Assembly: GCF_000355675.1 (NCBI RefSeq)
Contig: NC_020888.1
Coordinates: 1,399,001 to 1,463,000, forward strand
From: Thalassolituus oleivorans MIL-1
Lineage (GTDB): Bacteria > Pseudomonadota > Gammaproteobacteria > Pseudomonadales > Oceanobacteraceae
DNA length: 64,000 nt
Reading direction: 5' to 3'
Positions 46,112 through 56,681 of this stretch are shown here, piece after piece. The position numbers and the translations under genes were made by a program. Every line of letters begins with the position of its first letter. Positions within the stretch are counted from its first letter, which is position 1. The notes beneath the pieces are model-generated. The model ran no database searches. It was not told the origin of the DNA and worked only from the letters and a program-made list of their open reading frames with translations.

Positions 46112-47506
46112 TTGACAGTAACCCTACGTCGGACCATACCCTGCCTAGTCATTTTCTTGAGTGCTTGCAGCTCTGTAAGTACAAAACAACCTGATCCTAT
46201 TGAGTTGGCCCCGGTTTTTTCGGTGTCTCAAAATGATCGTCTTATTCAAGGTGAAAATGCTTGGTGGCAGGCATTTGATGATGCCGAGTTATCCCATTGG
46301 ATAACGACTGGTCTTGAACAAAACTATAGCTTGCAAGCTGCCCGTGCGCGGTTAGAGCAGAGCATGGCAAGTTGGCGTTCATCTCGTAGCGATAACTATC
46401 CTACTTTAGATGCAAGTCTAGGCCGCTCCCGCACGTGGACTGATTCGGCCGTTTCGCAAAGCACGAATAATCAGTGGAGTGCCGGTTTATCGACCAGCTA
46501 CGAAGTCGATTTGTGGGGGGCGATTGGGGCCGTTAATAGCCAAAGCGAATTCACCAGCTATAGCCGCGAAGCCAGTATTCGTACATTGGCCAATACGGTG
46601 GCCGGGCAGGTTGCAACGGCTTGGTTAGGGCTGCGTAAAGAGACGCAAATGTTGGTGTTATTAAATAGCCAACAGCAGCGCATTGAGTCGGCATTGAAGG
46701 TTGTGCAGGGGCGTTATCAGCGTGGTCAAACCAGCGTTACCGACGTATGGCAGCAAGAGCAGTTATTAGAATCCATTCACGCCGACATTATTACTTCTGA
46801 AGGACAGCGCAGTATTTATCGTCAGCAATTGGCCTTATGGGCTGGAGTTGGTGATGCTGCGCTGACCGATGAACAAATCAACGCTTTGGCTCCGCTTCCT
46901 ACATTGAGTCCGTTGGATGGCCGTGTCAGTTCTGCAGCGCTAAAAAAGCGTCCCGATGTCGAAACCGCTTTTTATAATCTTCAGGCTGCTGGTGCTGGAG
47001 TGGCAGCAGCGGTGGCCAACCGCTACCCTCGCTTTACTCTTAGCGCGAGCTATCAAGGCCAAGATGAACGTTTTAGTAACGTTTTAGATAATTGGGTGGC
47101 ATCGCTTGCGGGCTCTTTAGTGCTGCCCTTGATTGATGGCGGTCAGCGTCGCGCTGAAGTTCAGCGCCAGCAAGCGCTTGAAACAGAAGCCGTCGCCAAT
47201 TATCAGCAAACCTTGCTTGAAGCGGCGCAAGAGGTACAAGAAGCACTGATTACCGAACAGCAATCTGCTGCTCTAGTAGAAAGCTTAACTCGCCAATTAA
47301 CGCTCTCTAAGCAAACCCAAGAAGTTCAAAACTCCAGCTATCGTCGTGGTGTCACAGGCTTTCTGGAATTGCTGAGCGTTCAGCAAGATGTGTTAAATCT
47401 AGAAACTCGTTTACTCGATGCTACATGGGCGCAAGTCTTAGCTCGAATTCAACTTTATAAGTCGGTTAGTCACGGCCAGTTTACAGAAGAAGGTGCATCG
47501 CAATGA
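46112..47506 (+). CDS. RND efflux outer-membrane factor lipoprotein (NodT/OprM type)
   Basis: This TolC-superfamily channel lipoprotein begins with a signal ending in the lipobox LSAC near residue 19. The TTG at 46112 is chosen because GGAG lies eight bases upstream; GTGs at 46070 and 46106 are in frame but poorly placed. Two OEP domains are visible, with NYSLQAARARLEQSMASWRS and the second-repeat AALKKRPDVETAFYNLQAAG. It forms the outer-membrane tunnel for the adaptor and permease encoded next, joined by ATGA overlaps. Confidence 0.92.
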   Translation: MTVTLRRTIPCLVIFLSACSSVSTKQPDPIELAPVFSVSQNDRLIQGENAWWQAFDDAELSHWITTGLEQNYSLQAARARLEQSMASWRSSRSDNYPTLDASLGRSRTWTDSAVSQSTNNQWSAGLSTSYEVDLWGAIGAVNSQSEFTSYSREASIRTLANTVAGQVATAWLGLRKETQMLVLLNSQQQRIESALKVVQGRYQRGQTSVTDVWQQEQLLESIHADIITSEGQRSIYRQQLALWAGVGDAALTDEQINALAPLPTLSPLDGRVSSAALKKRPDVETAFYNLQAAGAGVAAAVANRYPRFTLSASYQGQDERFSNVLDNWVASLAGSLVLPLIDGGQRRAEVQRQQALETEAVANYQQTLLEAAQEVQEALITEQQSAALVESLTRQLTLSKQTQEVQNSSYRRGVTGFLELLSVQQDVLNLETRLLDATWAQVLARIQLYKSVSHGQFTEEGASQ

Positions 47507-48642
47507 GCCGCACAGCGCAGCTTTTAATCACCATCGCCATTTTAGCTGGCGGTGTATCGGCCACTATGTGGATAAAAAATAGCAACCCAAAACCCGAGCG
47601 TAAAGCGCCTGAGGTCGTTGCCCGTTTGGTCGAAGCGCGAGAATTAGAACGCGAAACTACCCGCCCAACGTGGCCGGCGGGCGGTACCGTAAATGCGTCC
47701 GATGAGGTATCGCTAGCGGCACAAGTAAGCGCCCGAGTTGAATGGATTTCTCCAGAGGCAATTCCTGGTGCGCGCCTTTCAAAAGGAACATTACTCGCGC
47801 GCTTAGAAAGTGCTGATTTCGATTTTGCCGTAAAACAAAAACAAGCGGCACTGGCTCAAGTAGAGGCAGATCTTGCGGTTGAGCAAGGTCAGGCTGATTT
47901 AGCGGCAGAAGAATTTCAACTGTCGGCGGCTAAATTAAGCGCCAGTGATCGTGCTTTAGTGATGCGCGAACCACAGTTAGCAGCAGCTCGCGCGGCAGTT
48001 GCCAGTGCCAAAGCTGCGGTTGAACAAGCGAAACTCGACTTAGCTCGAACTGAAATTCGTATGCCGTTCGATGGTCAAATAATGAGTCGTAAAGTGAGCC
48101 CCGGTAGTCAGGTTGGTAGCGCCAGTACCTTATTTGATTTAGTGGCAACCGATACCTTTTGGATTGAAGTGAAAATGCCGCGTGCTTTTTTACCTTGGCT
48201 TGATAATCAACATGCGGTCACGTTATCTCAGCAACATTGGGCAGGTAAAACACGACAGGCGCGCATTCTTAACGTATTACCCGATGTCGATAGTGCCGAC
48301 CGCCAGGTTAAAGTTGTATTGGCTTTGGATAATCCATTAAGTTCGCCAGATAGTGATGTTCCGCCTGTGTTGCTTAACGACTACATTGATTGTGTTTTAT
48401 ACGGTCGCGAAATTATTGATGCCATTGTTATGGATCGTCGTCGATTAAATGATGATGACAGTACTTGGGCAGTAAATACGAGCAAGCTGGTAAAGCGTCA
48501 GCTTGATGTTATTTATCGTGGGCGCGAACGTGTCTGGATTAAGAGCGGCTTTGAGGCGGGTGATCAATTACTGATGAGCCAGTTAGATACGCCAGTCATA
48601 GGTTTACCTTTACGTGTGCAAGCGCAGGGAGATAAACCATGA
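47503..48642 (+). CDS. RND efflux periplasmic adaptor (HlyD/MFP family)
   Basis: The 379-residue adaptor has an N-terminal membrane or signal segment (residues about 6-24), a biotinyl-lipoyl-like half motif (NASDEVSLAAQVSARVEWIS), a long alanine-rich coiled coil (residues about 108-175), and the returning half with LARTEIRMPFDGQIMSRKV near residue 180. It bridges the permease and the outer-membrane factor. ATGA overlaps connect it to both neighbours. No acylated cysteine is visible after the signal, so it is probably anchored by its first helix. Confidence 0.93.
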   Translation: MSRTAQLLITIAILAGGVSATMWIKNSNPKPERKAPEVVARLVEARELERETTRPTWPAGGTVNASDEVSLAAQVSARVEWISPEAIPGARLSKGTLLARLESADFDFAVKQKQAALAQVEADLAVEQGQADLAAEEFQLSAAKLSASDRALVMREPQLAAARAAVASAKAAVEQAKLDLARTEIRMPFDGQIMSRKVSPGSQVGSASTLFDLVATDTFWIEVKMPRAFLPWLDNQHAVTLSQQHWAGKTRQARILNVLPDVDSADRQVKVVLALDNPLSSPDSDVPPVLLNDYIDCVLYGREIIDAIVMDRRRLNDDDSTWAVNTSKLVKRQLDVIYRGRERVWIKSGFEAGDQLLMSQLDTPVIGLPLRVQAQGDKP

Positions 48643-51600
48643 GCGAAAAACATTCTCGCGGTCCAGTCGCATGGATGTCTCGCCATGGCGTTGCCCCTAA
48701 TCTGTTGATGGCTTTTTTAATCATTGGCGGTTTTTTAATGTCGCTGACGATTCGTAAAGAGTTTATACCCGCGACAGACGTAGACATGATTATTGTCAAT
48801 GTGGCTTATCCGGGAGCGACACCGTCAGAAATGGAGCAAGGTGTCCTTCTGCCTATTGAAAATGAATTGTCTGGCCTTGATGGATTTGCAGAAATTACGT
48901 CGTCTGCAGCACAAGGTTCGGCGACGGTAATGGTCGAGCTTGATAACGAAACCGATCGTCAGCAAGCCTACCAAGATATTCAGCAAGCAGTGAATAACAT
49001 ATCGACTTTTCCTGATGGTATCGAGAGGCCGGTAGTCAGTATTGCTAGCCACTCGCGTGAAGTTGTGGAGCTAGCGCTGTTTGGGCCGATGGATCAATTT
49101 GCGCTTAAACGTCTAGCGGAAGATATTAAAGATCAATTATTGAATTCACCGGATATCTCAAAGATTGAGTTAAAAGGTACACCAGAACATGAAATTCATG
49201 TCGAAATTCAACAAGCGGCATTGCAGCGCTATGGCCTATCGCTAGCCGACGTCGCTAAGTTAATTAGTAATAATGCCCTAGAACAAAGCGCGGGTACCGT
49301 GCGCACCGACGGCGGCGATATCTTAGTGACCTTAGATAATCGTCTTTATTGGGCGGAAGAATTTCAGCAGTTGCCGCTTATCAGTGATGCCTCTGGCGTT
49401 CTCTTGCGCTTGGGTGATATTGCGACCGTGCAAGAAGGATTTAGCGATAGCAATCGCCTAGTGACATACAACGGCCAAACCTCGATGCGCTTTGATATCT
49501 ATCGTGCTGAAGAGCAAACGCCGTTGACCGTTGCTAAAGCAGTCCATAAAGAATTAGCAACTATCATTCCCCAGCTACCACCGGGCGTGGAATTGCTGGT
49601 TACCGATGACGATGGGGAAACCTACAATCAGCGTGTTGGTTTATTGATGAAAAACGCTGCCATTGGCTTAATTTTGGTCATGGTATTGCTCAGTCTATTT
49701 TTGGAATATCGTCTGGCATTCTGGGTGACAATGGGGATTCCGACCGCATTCTTGGGCGCGTTATTGTTACTGCCATTTTGGGATGTGTCGATCAATATGA
49801 TTTCTATGTTTGCCTTTATTGTGGCGCTAGGGATCGTCGTCGATGATGCCATTATTGCGGGTGAAAATATTTATGAGCATATGCAAAGCGGTATGCCCTT
49901 TGGTGATGCAGCGGTTAAAGGGGCCCATGAAGTAGCGATGCCTTTGGCCTTTGCTATCTTGACCAATATCGCCGCTTTTTTACCGCTGTTAGCCCTGCCC
50001 GGCATGATGGGTAAGCTATTTATCGCTATTCCAATTGTCGTTATCAGCTGCTTCTTAATATCTTGGATTGAAGCACTATTTATTTTGCCAACTCATTTAG
50101 CCCATTTAAAAGCGCGAGATCGTGATCGCAAATTAAATTGGATTGAGCGCTTGCAACGCCGCACCGATAAAAATTTACATCGTTTTATTAATACAATTTA
50201 TCGCCCAGCATTAGAGCGCTGTCTCGCTGCACCCTTGGTAACCATCTCTATTGCATTAATGCTGATGTGCATGGTACTGGCTTGGGCTGCAAGTGGGCGC
50301 ATGGGTTTTAGTATGTTCCCGCGTTTAGAGGGTAGTTTTGTTGTTGCAACAATCGAATTACCGTCCAATGCCCCGTTCAGTCAGGCGTTGGAAGTTAGGG
50401 AATTAGTCGAGAAGCGTTTGCGCGAAGTCGTTGCGCCGATTGAAGCCAAAGGTAAGCCTTTACTGTTGAGTGTTCAAGGTGATATCGATGGTACGTCAGT
50501 TGAGATTGAAGGCCGCTTAGTCGATTCTGAGGTACGCCCAGTGACGTCCAATGAACTGGTAAAGCGCTGGCGTGAGGCTATCGGTGAAATTGCGGGTGTA
50601 CGCAGTGTCACGTTTGATGCTGAACGTGGCGGTGGCCCGTCAGGTGGTGCCGGTTTGACGGTAGAGCTGCGCGGAAGCCGTATTGACGTACTAGAACAGG
50701 CAAGCGCTGAGTTGGCGGATGCAATGGCCAGTATTGGTGGTGTCACCGACGTTGCCAGTAGTTTTACCAGTGGTAAACCTGAATGGGATGTTGAGCTCAA
50801 TGCATTTGGGCGTAGTTTAGGTCTACAGGCTAACGATGTCGCCAGTCAAATTCGTGCAGCCTTATATGGTTCGCGGGCACTACGCCAACAACGAGAACGT
50901 AACGAGGTAACCGTATTAGTGCGCTTGCCTGAAGCCGAGCGTAATCGTAGTGCGGATATCGAACGCTTGCAGATATTAACGCCCGCGGGCGGGTATGTGC
51001 CGCTAATGGATATTGCTGAGCTGAAAAAATCACTATCGCCAGCAACGATATCGCGTCGTGATGGACGCAAGATTGTGAAGGTAACTGCCGAAGTCGAACC
51101 GCGAGAACAAGTTCCTGCGGTAATGACATTGCTGCAACAAGAGGTATTCGCCGATTTACGTTCTAAGTATCCGAGCGTTGATTTCGATTTTCGTGGCCGC
51201 CAAGCGGATACGCAAAAAAGTATGAGTAGTATGACCCTGTATGGATCATTTTCGTTATTACTAATCTATATGTTATTGGCGGTGCCTTTTAAAAGTTATT
51301 CCCAACCTTTATTGGTTATGCTGGTTATTCCTTTTGGAGCGGCAGGAGCAATACTTGGGCACATAATGCTGGGTTATGGTTTAAGTATCATGAGCATCAT
51401 GGGAATTGTCGCTTTAGCGGGTGTCGTTGTTAACGATAGTTTAATTTTAGTTGATTACGCCAACCGTATACGGCGAGAGCAACGCTTGAGCGCGCATCAA
51501 GCCATTGTTGAGGCGGGTGTTCGTCGTTTTCGTCCTATTTTGTTAACGACTCTTACGACTTTTGGTGGCTTGGCCCCCATGGTCTTCGAGACATCCAGAC

Positions 51601-51755
51601 AGGCACAATTTATTACCCCAATGGCTGTATCTTTAGGGTTTGGTATCTTATTTACAACGTTCGTTTGCTTGTTAGTATTGCCAACCTTGTATCAATTGTT
51701 GGATCAAGTTCAGCGGGGATTGGGCAGTTTAAAACGCAATCTTTCGAGCGTTTAA
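48639..51755 (+). CDS. RND efflux permease (AcrB superfamily)
   Basis: The 1,038-residue permease has 12 helices and two large periplasmic domains. The proton-relay aspartate pair is present in GIVVDDAII near residue 402, and the second half has GIVALAGVVVNDSLILVDYA near residue 925. The N-terminus has the first helix followed by IRKEFIPATDVDMIIVNVAYPG. It pumps substrates from the periplasm or inner-membrane leaflet through the adaptor and tunnel. Substrate cannot be told. The gene is convergent with the sensor kinase gene, with two bases between the stops. Confidence 0.95.
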   Translation: MSEKHSRGPVAWMSRHGVAPNLLMAFLIIGGFLMSLTIRKEFIPATDVDMIIVNVAYPGATPSEMEQGVLLPIENELSGLDGFAEITSSAAQGSATVMVELDNETDRQQAYQDIQQAVNNISTFPDGIERPVVSIASHSREVVELALFGPMDQFALKRLAEDIKDQLLNSPDISKIELKGTPEHEIHVEIQQAALQRYGLSLADVAKLISNNALEQSAGTVRTDGGDILVTLDNRLYWAEEFQQLPLISDASGVLLRLGDIATVQEGFSDSNRLVTYNGQTSMRFDIYRAEEQTPLTVAKAVHKELATIIPQLPPGVELLVTDDDGETYNQRVGLLMKNAAIGLILVMVLLSLFLEYRLAFWVTMGIPTAFLGALLLLPFWDVSINMISMFAFIVALGIVVDDAIIAGENIYEHMQSGMPFGDAAVKGAHEVAMPLAFAILTNIAAFLPLLALPGMMGKLFIAIPIVVISCFLISWIEALFILPTHLAHLKARDRDRKLNWIERLQRRTDKNLHRFINTIYRPALERCLAAPLVTISIALMLMCMVLAWAASGRMGFSMFPRLEGSFVVATIELPSNAPFSQALEVRELVEKRLREVVAPIEAKGKPLLLSVQGDIDGTSVEIEGRLVDSEVRPVTSNELVKRWREAIGEIAGVRSVTFDAERGGGPSGGAGLTVELRGSRIDVLEQASAELADAMASIGGVTDVASSFTSGKPEWDVELNAFGRSLGLQANDVASQIRAALYGSRALRQQRERNEVTVLVRLPEAERNRSADIERLQILTPAGGYVPLMDIAELKKSLSPATISRRDGRKIVKVTAEVEPREQVPAVMTLLQQEVFADLRSKYPSVDFDFRGRQADTQKSMSSMTLYGSFSLLLIYMLLAVPFKSYSQPLLVMLVIPFGAAGAILGHIMLGYGLSIMSIMGIVALAGVVVNDSLILVDYANRIRREQRLSAHQAIVEAGVRRFRPILLTTLTTFGGLAPMVFETSRQAQFITPMAVSLGFGILFTTFVCLLVLPTLYQLLDQVQRGLGSLKRNLSSV

Positions 51756-51757
51756 AC

Positions 51758-53326
51758 TTAACTCGCTTGGCGGCGTTTTTGTTTTGGGATTTGCATCCTA
51801 AACACAACGCCGACATCGGATTCTTCTAACGTAATATCGCCTTTTAAACGTTGCCGAATAATATTGTAAACCAAGTGCATTCCTAGGCCTGTTCCGCCTT
51901 TACCACGCAGTGTGGTGTATAGAGGTTCAAATATCTTTTGTTTGGTTTCGTCGCTCATGCCGACGCCGTTGTCGCTGTAGCGCAGAATAATCCATTCGTG
52001 ATTTTCACCGGCTTGAATGCGGATTTCGCCTTCGTCGATATTATGAAAACCATGCGTAAGAGAATTCATTATTAAATTGGTTAGCACTTGGCTAATCGCC
52101 GTTGCAGAGCCTTGGAGCATTAAGTTGCTGGCGCAATCAATGTTAATAGTATGCTTGGTTTGACGTAGCTTTGGCGTTAATACCGCGACAACTTCCTGAA
52201 TGGTTTCAAGTAACGAAATTCGTTGTCTATCATCGCCAATTTGGCCAGCAGAAACCTCTTTAAAGCCTTTCATTAACTCTGCCGAACGCTTTAAATTGCG
52301 GTCGAGCATGGCTAGGCTTTCATCTACCGCGGCCATGGCATCTTGCGTTTGATTAATAGCACCGCTTGGCATTGCGCGTTTGAGGGCGATGACATCGTTT
52401 TTTAAACAGGATTGAACGGTTAAACATAAACCCAGTGGCGTTTCAATTTCGTGGCCAATAGCCGCTATCATGCCGCCCAGAGCCGACAGCTTTTCGGCTT
52501 CAATTAACTTGCTTTGAGTTGTGTTTAAATCAATCAAGGTTTGGTTGAGCTGGGTAACGGTCTCTTGTAAATGGTAAGTGCGCAGCTTCACTCTGTCTTC
52601 TAGTTCTAGGTTGACGACGGACAGCTGTTGCTGAGCTACTGTTTTTTGTTGTAATTCATCAAGAATACGTTCGCTCAGTTTATTAAAGGTGCGAATCAGA
52701 GAATCGATTTCATCATGAGAGGATGACGGCTGTAGCGATAGCGGTTCAAAACGATTGTTTTCTAAACGATCACGGACTTCAAGGGCCAGCGATTGAATGC
52801 GGCTACTAACGACCCTTTGTAGTATCACAACCAGAATAATTCCAAACAGCGATAAGCCTACGAGCAGCGCAATTAGGCTAGGCAAGATAGTCTGTATGGT
52901 GGTCGAGAAAACGCTTTCACGATTGAAAGCTATTTCTAATTGACCAATGGGCGTACCGTTGTAGAGCAGGTCGCTGGTTTGGATATCTCGATGATAAGGG
53001 CGAATGCCGCGCTCGATGTTTAACGCACCACGGTCATTAATACGCACATAAGATACAGACTCTTGTTGTTGAATCCCGTCCGCGAGTAGGTTTAGCTGGC
53101 TGGTGTCGAGGTGCCACATAGCGCCAGCAATAGCACTGCTATAGGCGTTTGTAACATTACTCGTACTACTTTCGAAGTCATCATATTGACGCTGATAGTG
53201 CCAGCAAATAATTGCCGCCATAGCGACCGTGCCAATGGCTAACACGGTAACGATAATTGATAGAGAGACACGACGAACAATTGATCGCCTGATGGAATCT
53301 ACCAGATTTCCTGATCGGGTGGACAC
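51758..53326 (-). CDS. Orphan membrane sensor histidine kinase
   Basis: The 522-residue kinase has two membrane helices (residues about 21-42 and 147-170) around a periplasmic sensor domain of about 105 residues, a HAMP region, a coiled coil (QQKTVAQQQLSVVNLELEDR), the phospho-acceptor AIGHEIETPLG with His near residue 291, then the N-box NLIMNSLTHG, G1-box YSDNGVGM and G2-box GKGGTGLGMHLVYN. The start is GTG with CAGGAG six bases upstream. No response regulator is adjacent. It lies between two RND operons, but nothing shows it controls them. Confidence 0.92.
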   Translation of the reverse strand: MSTRSGNLVDSIRRSIVRRVSLSIIVTVLAIGTVAMAAIICWHYQRQYDDFESSTSNVTNAYSSAIAGAMWHLDTSQLNLLADGIQQQESVSYVRINDRGALNIERGIRPYHRDIQTSDLLYNGTPIGQLEIAFNRESVFSTTIQTILPSLIALLVGLSLFGIILVVILQRVVSSRIQSLALEVRDRLENNRFEPLSLQPSSSHDEIDSLIRTFNKLSERILDELQQKTVAQQQLSVVNLELEDRVKLRTYHLQETVTQLNQTLIDLNTTQSKLIEAEKLSALGGMIAAIGHEIETPLGLCLTVQSCLKNDVIALKRAMPSGAINQTQDAMAAVDESLAMLDRNLKRSAELMKGFKEVSAGQIGDDRQRISLLETIQEVVAVLTPKLRQTKHTINIDCASNLMLQGSATAISQVLTNLIMNSLTHGFHNIDEGEIRIQAGENHEWIILRYSDNGVGMSDETKQKIFEPLYTTLRGKGGTGLGMHLVYNIIRQRLKGDITLEESDVGVVFRMQIPKQKRRQAS

Positions 53327-53420
53327 GTGTAACTCCTGCCATTAACTGCCGCGATGCGGCATTCCTTGAAGTAAGAACTCCATGTTTAAGCGCGGATTCT
53401 ACCTGAAATCGGCACTCGGC

Positions 53421-53452
53421 AGAAAGCCCAATAGGCCCGCTGGCCCATTGGG
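53421..53452 (-). terminator. Terminator-like hairpin after the minus-strand RND operon
   Basis: CCCAAT/ATTGGG and GGCC/GGCC form a stem with one mismatch, and on the minus strand CTTTCT follows. It lies 18 bp past the permease stop codon. The U-tract is weak. Confidence 0.5.
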
Positions 53453-53469
53453 TGATGGCATTGCTTTGA

Positions 53470-56400
53470 TTAGCGCTTAAATCGAGACTTCATAGCAGTG
53501 TAGTACAGCAGTGGGATAAGAACCAACGTCAGCATGGTGGACACCAAAATTCCGAAAATCAAGGCAATGGCCAAGCCATTAAAAATCGGATCATCCAAAA
53601 TGAAGAAGGCACCTATCATGGCTGCTAAGCCGGTTAATACAATCGGACGTGCGCGCACAGCAGCAGATGTAACCACTGCATCTTCAAAGCGCATACCTTC
53701 TTCAAACTTCTGATTAATAAAGTCGACCAGTAGGATGGAGTTGCGCACTATGATGCCTGCCAAGGCAATCATGCCGATCATCGAGGTTGCCGTGAACTGC
53801 GCACCAAATAGTGCGTGGCCCGGCATAACCCCAATCACAGTGAGTGGAATAGGGGCCATAATCACCAGCGGCACTAGGTAGGAGCGGAACTGAGCAACGA
53901 CGAGTAGATAGATCAAAATCATACCCACGCCATAAGCGATGCCCATGTCACGGAAGGTTTCGTAAGTGATTTGCCACTCACCATCCCATTTCAGCTCAAT
54001 ATCGTTGGCTAGCTCTGGTGCCGCAATATACGACTGATTCCAGTTTAATCCGGCATCACTTAAATTGAGGGCAATATCGAACAAGCCATAAAGTGGGCTA
54101 TCCAGTTCGCCGGCCATATCCGCCGTTACAAAAACGACCGGCTTTAAGTTCTTGTGGTAAATGCTCTTGTCGGTTATGCCGCGTTCAATGCTAGCGAGAT
54201 CGGCAAGCGATACAAAGGTGCCATCCGCTGCGCGTACCTTCATGGTCAGTACATTGGTCAGATTGACTTTATCGCCTTCGCTCAGCTCTAACCGAATAGG
54301 CAGAGGATATTTGTGGTCACCTGTGTGCAAATAGCTAACATCTTCACCGCCTACGGCTGTATTGATGGCTTGCACAATACTTGCTTGAGCAACACCTAAG
54401 TGCGCAGCGCGCTGGCGATCAATTCGAATCGTCCATTTTTCTTGATCGGCTTCGACCATAGTGTCCACATCAACAATATCGGCAGTGGCAGAAAATTGCG
54501 CACTTAGAGCTTTTGCGGCGTCGATTTGGCGACCATATTCGGGGCCATAAATTTCAGCCACGATAGGCGCCATTACTGGTGGACCAGGTGGTACTTCAAC
54601 GATTTTTACGTTGGCATTATAACGAGCGCCAATAATCTGCAGTGGCTCGCGAACCGAGGCTGCAATATCGTGACTTTGGCGTTCGCGATGGTGTTTATCG
54701 ACCAAGTTAACTTGCACATCGCCTTGATTAGGCAGGCTGCGCAAATAGTATTGGCGCACTAAACCATTAAAATTAATCGGTGCCGCCGTACCCGCATACA
54801 ACTGAACGTCGCGAATTTCTGGCACTGTCATGAGTTCATCGGTTAATGCTTCTAACACTACTAAGGTTTGTTCTAGTGGTGTGCCTTCGGGCATGTCGAC
54901 CACAATCTGAAACTCAGATTTATTGTCAAATGGCAGCATTTTCATGACGACTAATTTAAATACTGGCAGCAATACCGCGAGGAAAATTAGCCCAGTAATA
55001 CCGACGAACAACAAAATGCGCTTTTTACCCGCTTGTGGGCCTTCAATAAAGGGGCGCATAACTTTATTAAAAAAGCGGTATAAACCGTCTTCTTTTACTT
55101 CGCTGTCGTCATGATTTACCGTTGTGTTCTCGAACTGTAAAGCTTGGCGCTGCAGTAATTTGTACGACAACCAAGGTGTTACCACAAAGGCAACAATGAG
55201 AGAAATCAACATACCCGTAGAAGCATTGATTGGAATAGGGCTCATATAGGGGCCCATCAGTCCTGATACAAATGCCATCGGCATTAATGCGGCAATCACA
55301 GTGAAGGTCGCTAAAATGGTCGGGCCACCAACTTCATCTACCGCGGTTGGAATAACCTCTAATAATTTTTTCCCGCCTTGGTGCATATGACGGTGAATAT
55401 TTTCCACCACCACAATCGCATCGTCGACCAAAATACCAATAGAGAAAATCAACGCGAACAGCGATACGCGGTTTAGGGTAAAGCCCCAAACCCAGCTCGC
55501 AAATAGGGTAATGGCGAGGGTAATAATAATGGCGCTGCCAACAATAATGGCTTCGCGCCAGCCCATGGTCGCCAAAACCAATACTACAACCGCCGCTGTG
55601 GCAAAGAGTAATTTAGCGATTAATTTATCGGATTTATCTGCCGCCGTTAAACCATAATCGCGGGTGATTTCTGCACTAACGTTGGTTGGAATTAAACGGT
55701 CTTTTTGACTTTCTAGGCGCGCCTCAATGGCTTGGGTAATGTCAACAGCGTTGGTACCCGGCTGTTTAGCAATGGCTAATGTTACCGCTGGTTGGCTCGC
55801 TGATTGCCCTAGCGTTCGATAAAAAACGTGCTGTTCTGGAGTGTCCGCTTGCAGCGAAATATCGGCAACATCGGCTAAATAGACAACGCCACCGGCATAA
55901 ATACCAACGATCAGCTGGCCGAGGGCATCGGTATTTTCTAAAAAACTACCGGCTTGAATTTGAATAACGCGGTTGTCTTGCACCAATGAGGTTGGGTTGC
56001 CGCCAACATTGGCACTGGCCAATGCATTACGCACATCATCAAATGCGAGGCCGTGGCCATTCATGCGTACTGGGTCGAGCTTTACTTCAACCACCGCTGG
56101 CTGTGTACCAATACTATAAATATCGCGCGTACCGGCAACCTGTTTTAAATCGGTTTCTAATGCATGGGCTACATGGGTAAGTTGAGCAGCGGTTACGGTT
56201 GCGTCATCAGAACGCAGAGTAATGCTCATAATCGGCACATCATCAATGCCCATAGGTTTTATGATTGGAGCTTGTACCCCTAAATTCTGTGGGAACCAGT
56301 CGTTATTGCTATAAACCTGATTGTATAAATTCAGGATGGCTTCTTGACGCGGAACGCCGACGGTAAATGCTACTGTTAAAATCGCTTGCCCAGGCTGGCT

Positions 56401-56679
56401 AATCGAAAAAATGTCATCCACGCCTTTAATTTCTGATAATATTTGCTCGGCAGGAATCGCGACTAATTGTTCGACCTCACGTGCAGAAGCACCGGGAAAT
56501 CCAATAAATACGTTAGCGAACGTCACATCAATTTGTGGCTCTTCTTCTTTCGGCGTTACCATTATCGCGAAAAAACCAAGCAATAATCCGAGCAAAGCCA
56601 ACAACGGAGTAATGGCCGAATTTTGGAAGGCTTTTGCGGTTTTTCCAGAGATGCCTAATGTCGTGGTGTTCTCCGACAT
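53470..56679 (-). CDS. RND efflux permease, HAE-type (second system)
   Basis: The 1,069-residue permease has the RND topology: a first helix, porter domain with TFANVFIGFPGASAREVEQL, GILVDDAIVVVENIHRHM near residue 415 with the aspartate pair, a second-half porter domain (MKMLPFDNKSEFQIVVDM near residue 578) and a second helix block with GMIALAGIIVRNSILLVDFI near residue 975. It follows its adaptor gene by two bases, GGAGAA preceding the ATG. No outer-membrane factor is encoded with it; it may share the tunnel of the 46112 operon or use another. Confidence 0.94.
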   Translation of the reverse strand: MSENTTTLGISGKTAKAFQNSAITPLLALLGLLLGFFAIMVTPKEEEPQIDVTFANVFIGFPGASAREVEQLVAIPAEQILSEIKGVDDIFSISQPGQAILTVAFTVGVPRQEAILNLYNQVYSNNDWFPQNLGVQAPIIKPMGIDDVPIMSITLRSDDATVTAAQLTHVAHALETDLKQVAGTRDIYSIGTQPAVVEVKLDPVRMNGHGLAFDDVRNALASANVGGNPTSLVQDNRVIQIQAGSFLENTDALGQLIVGIYAGGVVYLADVADISLQADTPEQHVFYRTLGQSASQPAVTLAIAKQPGTNAVDITQAIEARLESQKDRLIPTNVSAEITRDYGLTAADKSDKLIAKLLFATAAVVVLVLATMGWREAIIVGSAIIITLAITLFASWVWGFTLNRVSLFALIFSIGILVDDAIVVVENIHRHMHQGGKKLLEVIPTAVDEVGGPTILATFTVIAALMPMAFVSGLMGPYMSPIPINASTGMLISLIVAFVVTPWLSYKLLQRQALQFENTTVNHDDSEVKEDGLYRFFNKVMRPFIEGPQAGKKRILLFVGITGLIFLAVLLPVFKLVVMKMLPFDNKSEFQIVVDMPEGTPLEQTLVVLEALTDELMTVPEIRDVQLYAGTAAPINFNGLVRQYYLRSLPNQGDVQVNLVDKHHRERQSHDIAASVREPLQIIGARYNANVKIVEVPPGPPVMAPIVAEIYGPEYGRQIDAAKALSAQFSATADIVDVDTMVEADQEKWTIRIDRQRAAHLGVAQASIVQAINTAVGGEDVSYLHTGDHKYPLPIRLELSEGDKVNLTNVLTMKVRAADGTFVSLADLASIERGITDKSIYHKNLKPVVFVTADMAGELDSPLYGLFDIALNLSDAGLNWNQSYIAAPELANDIELKWDGEWQITYETFRDMGIAYGVGMILIYLLVVAQFRSYLVPLVIMAPIPLTVIGVMPGHALFGAQFTATSMIGMIALAGIIVRNSILLVDFINQKFEEGMRFEDAVVTSAAVRARPIVLTGLAAMIGAFFILDDPIFNGLAIALIFGILVSTMLTLVLIPLLYYTAMKSRFKR

Positions 56680-56681
56680 GG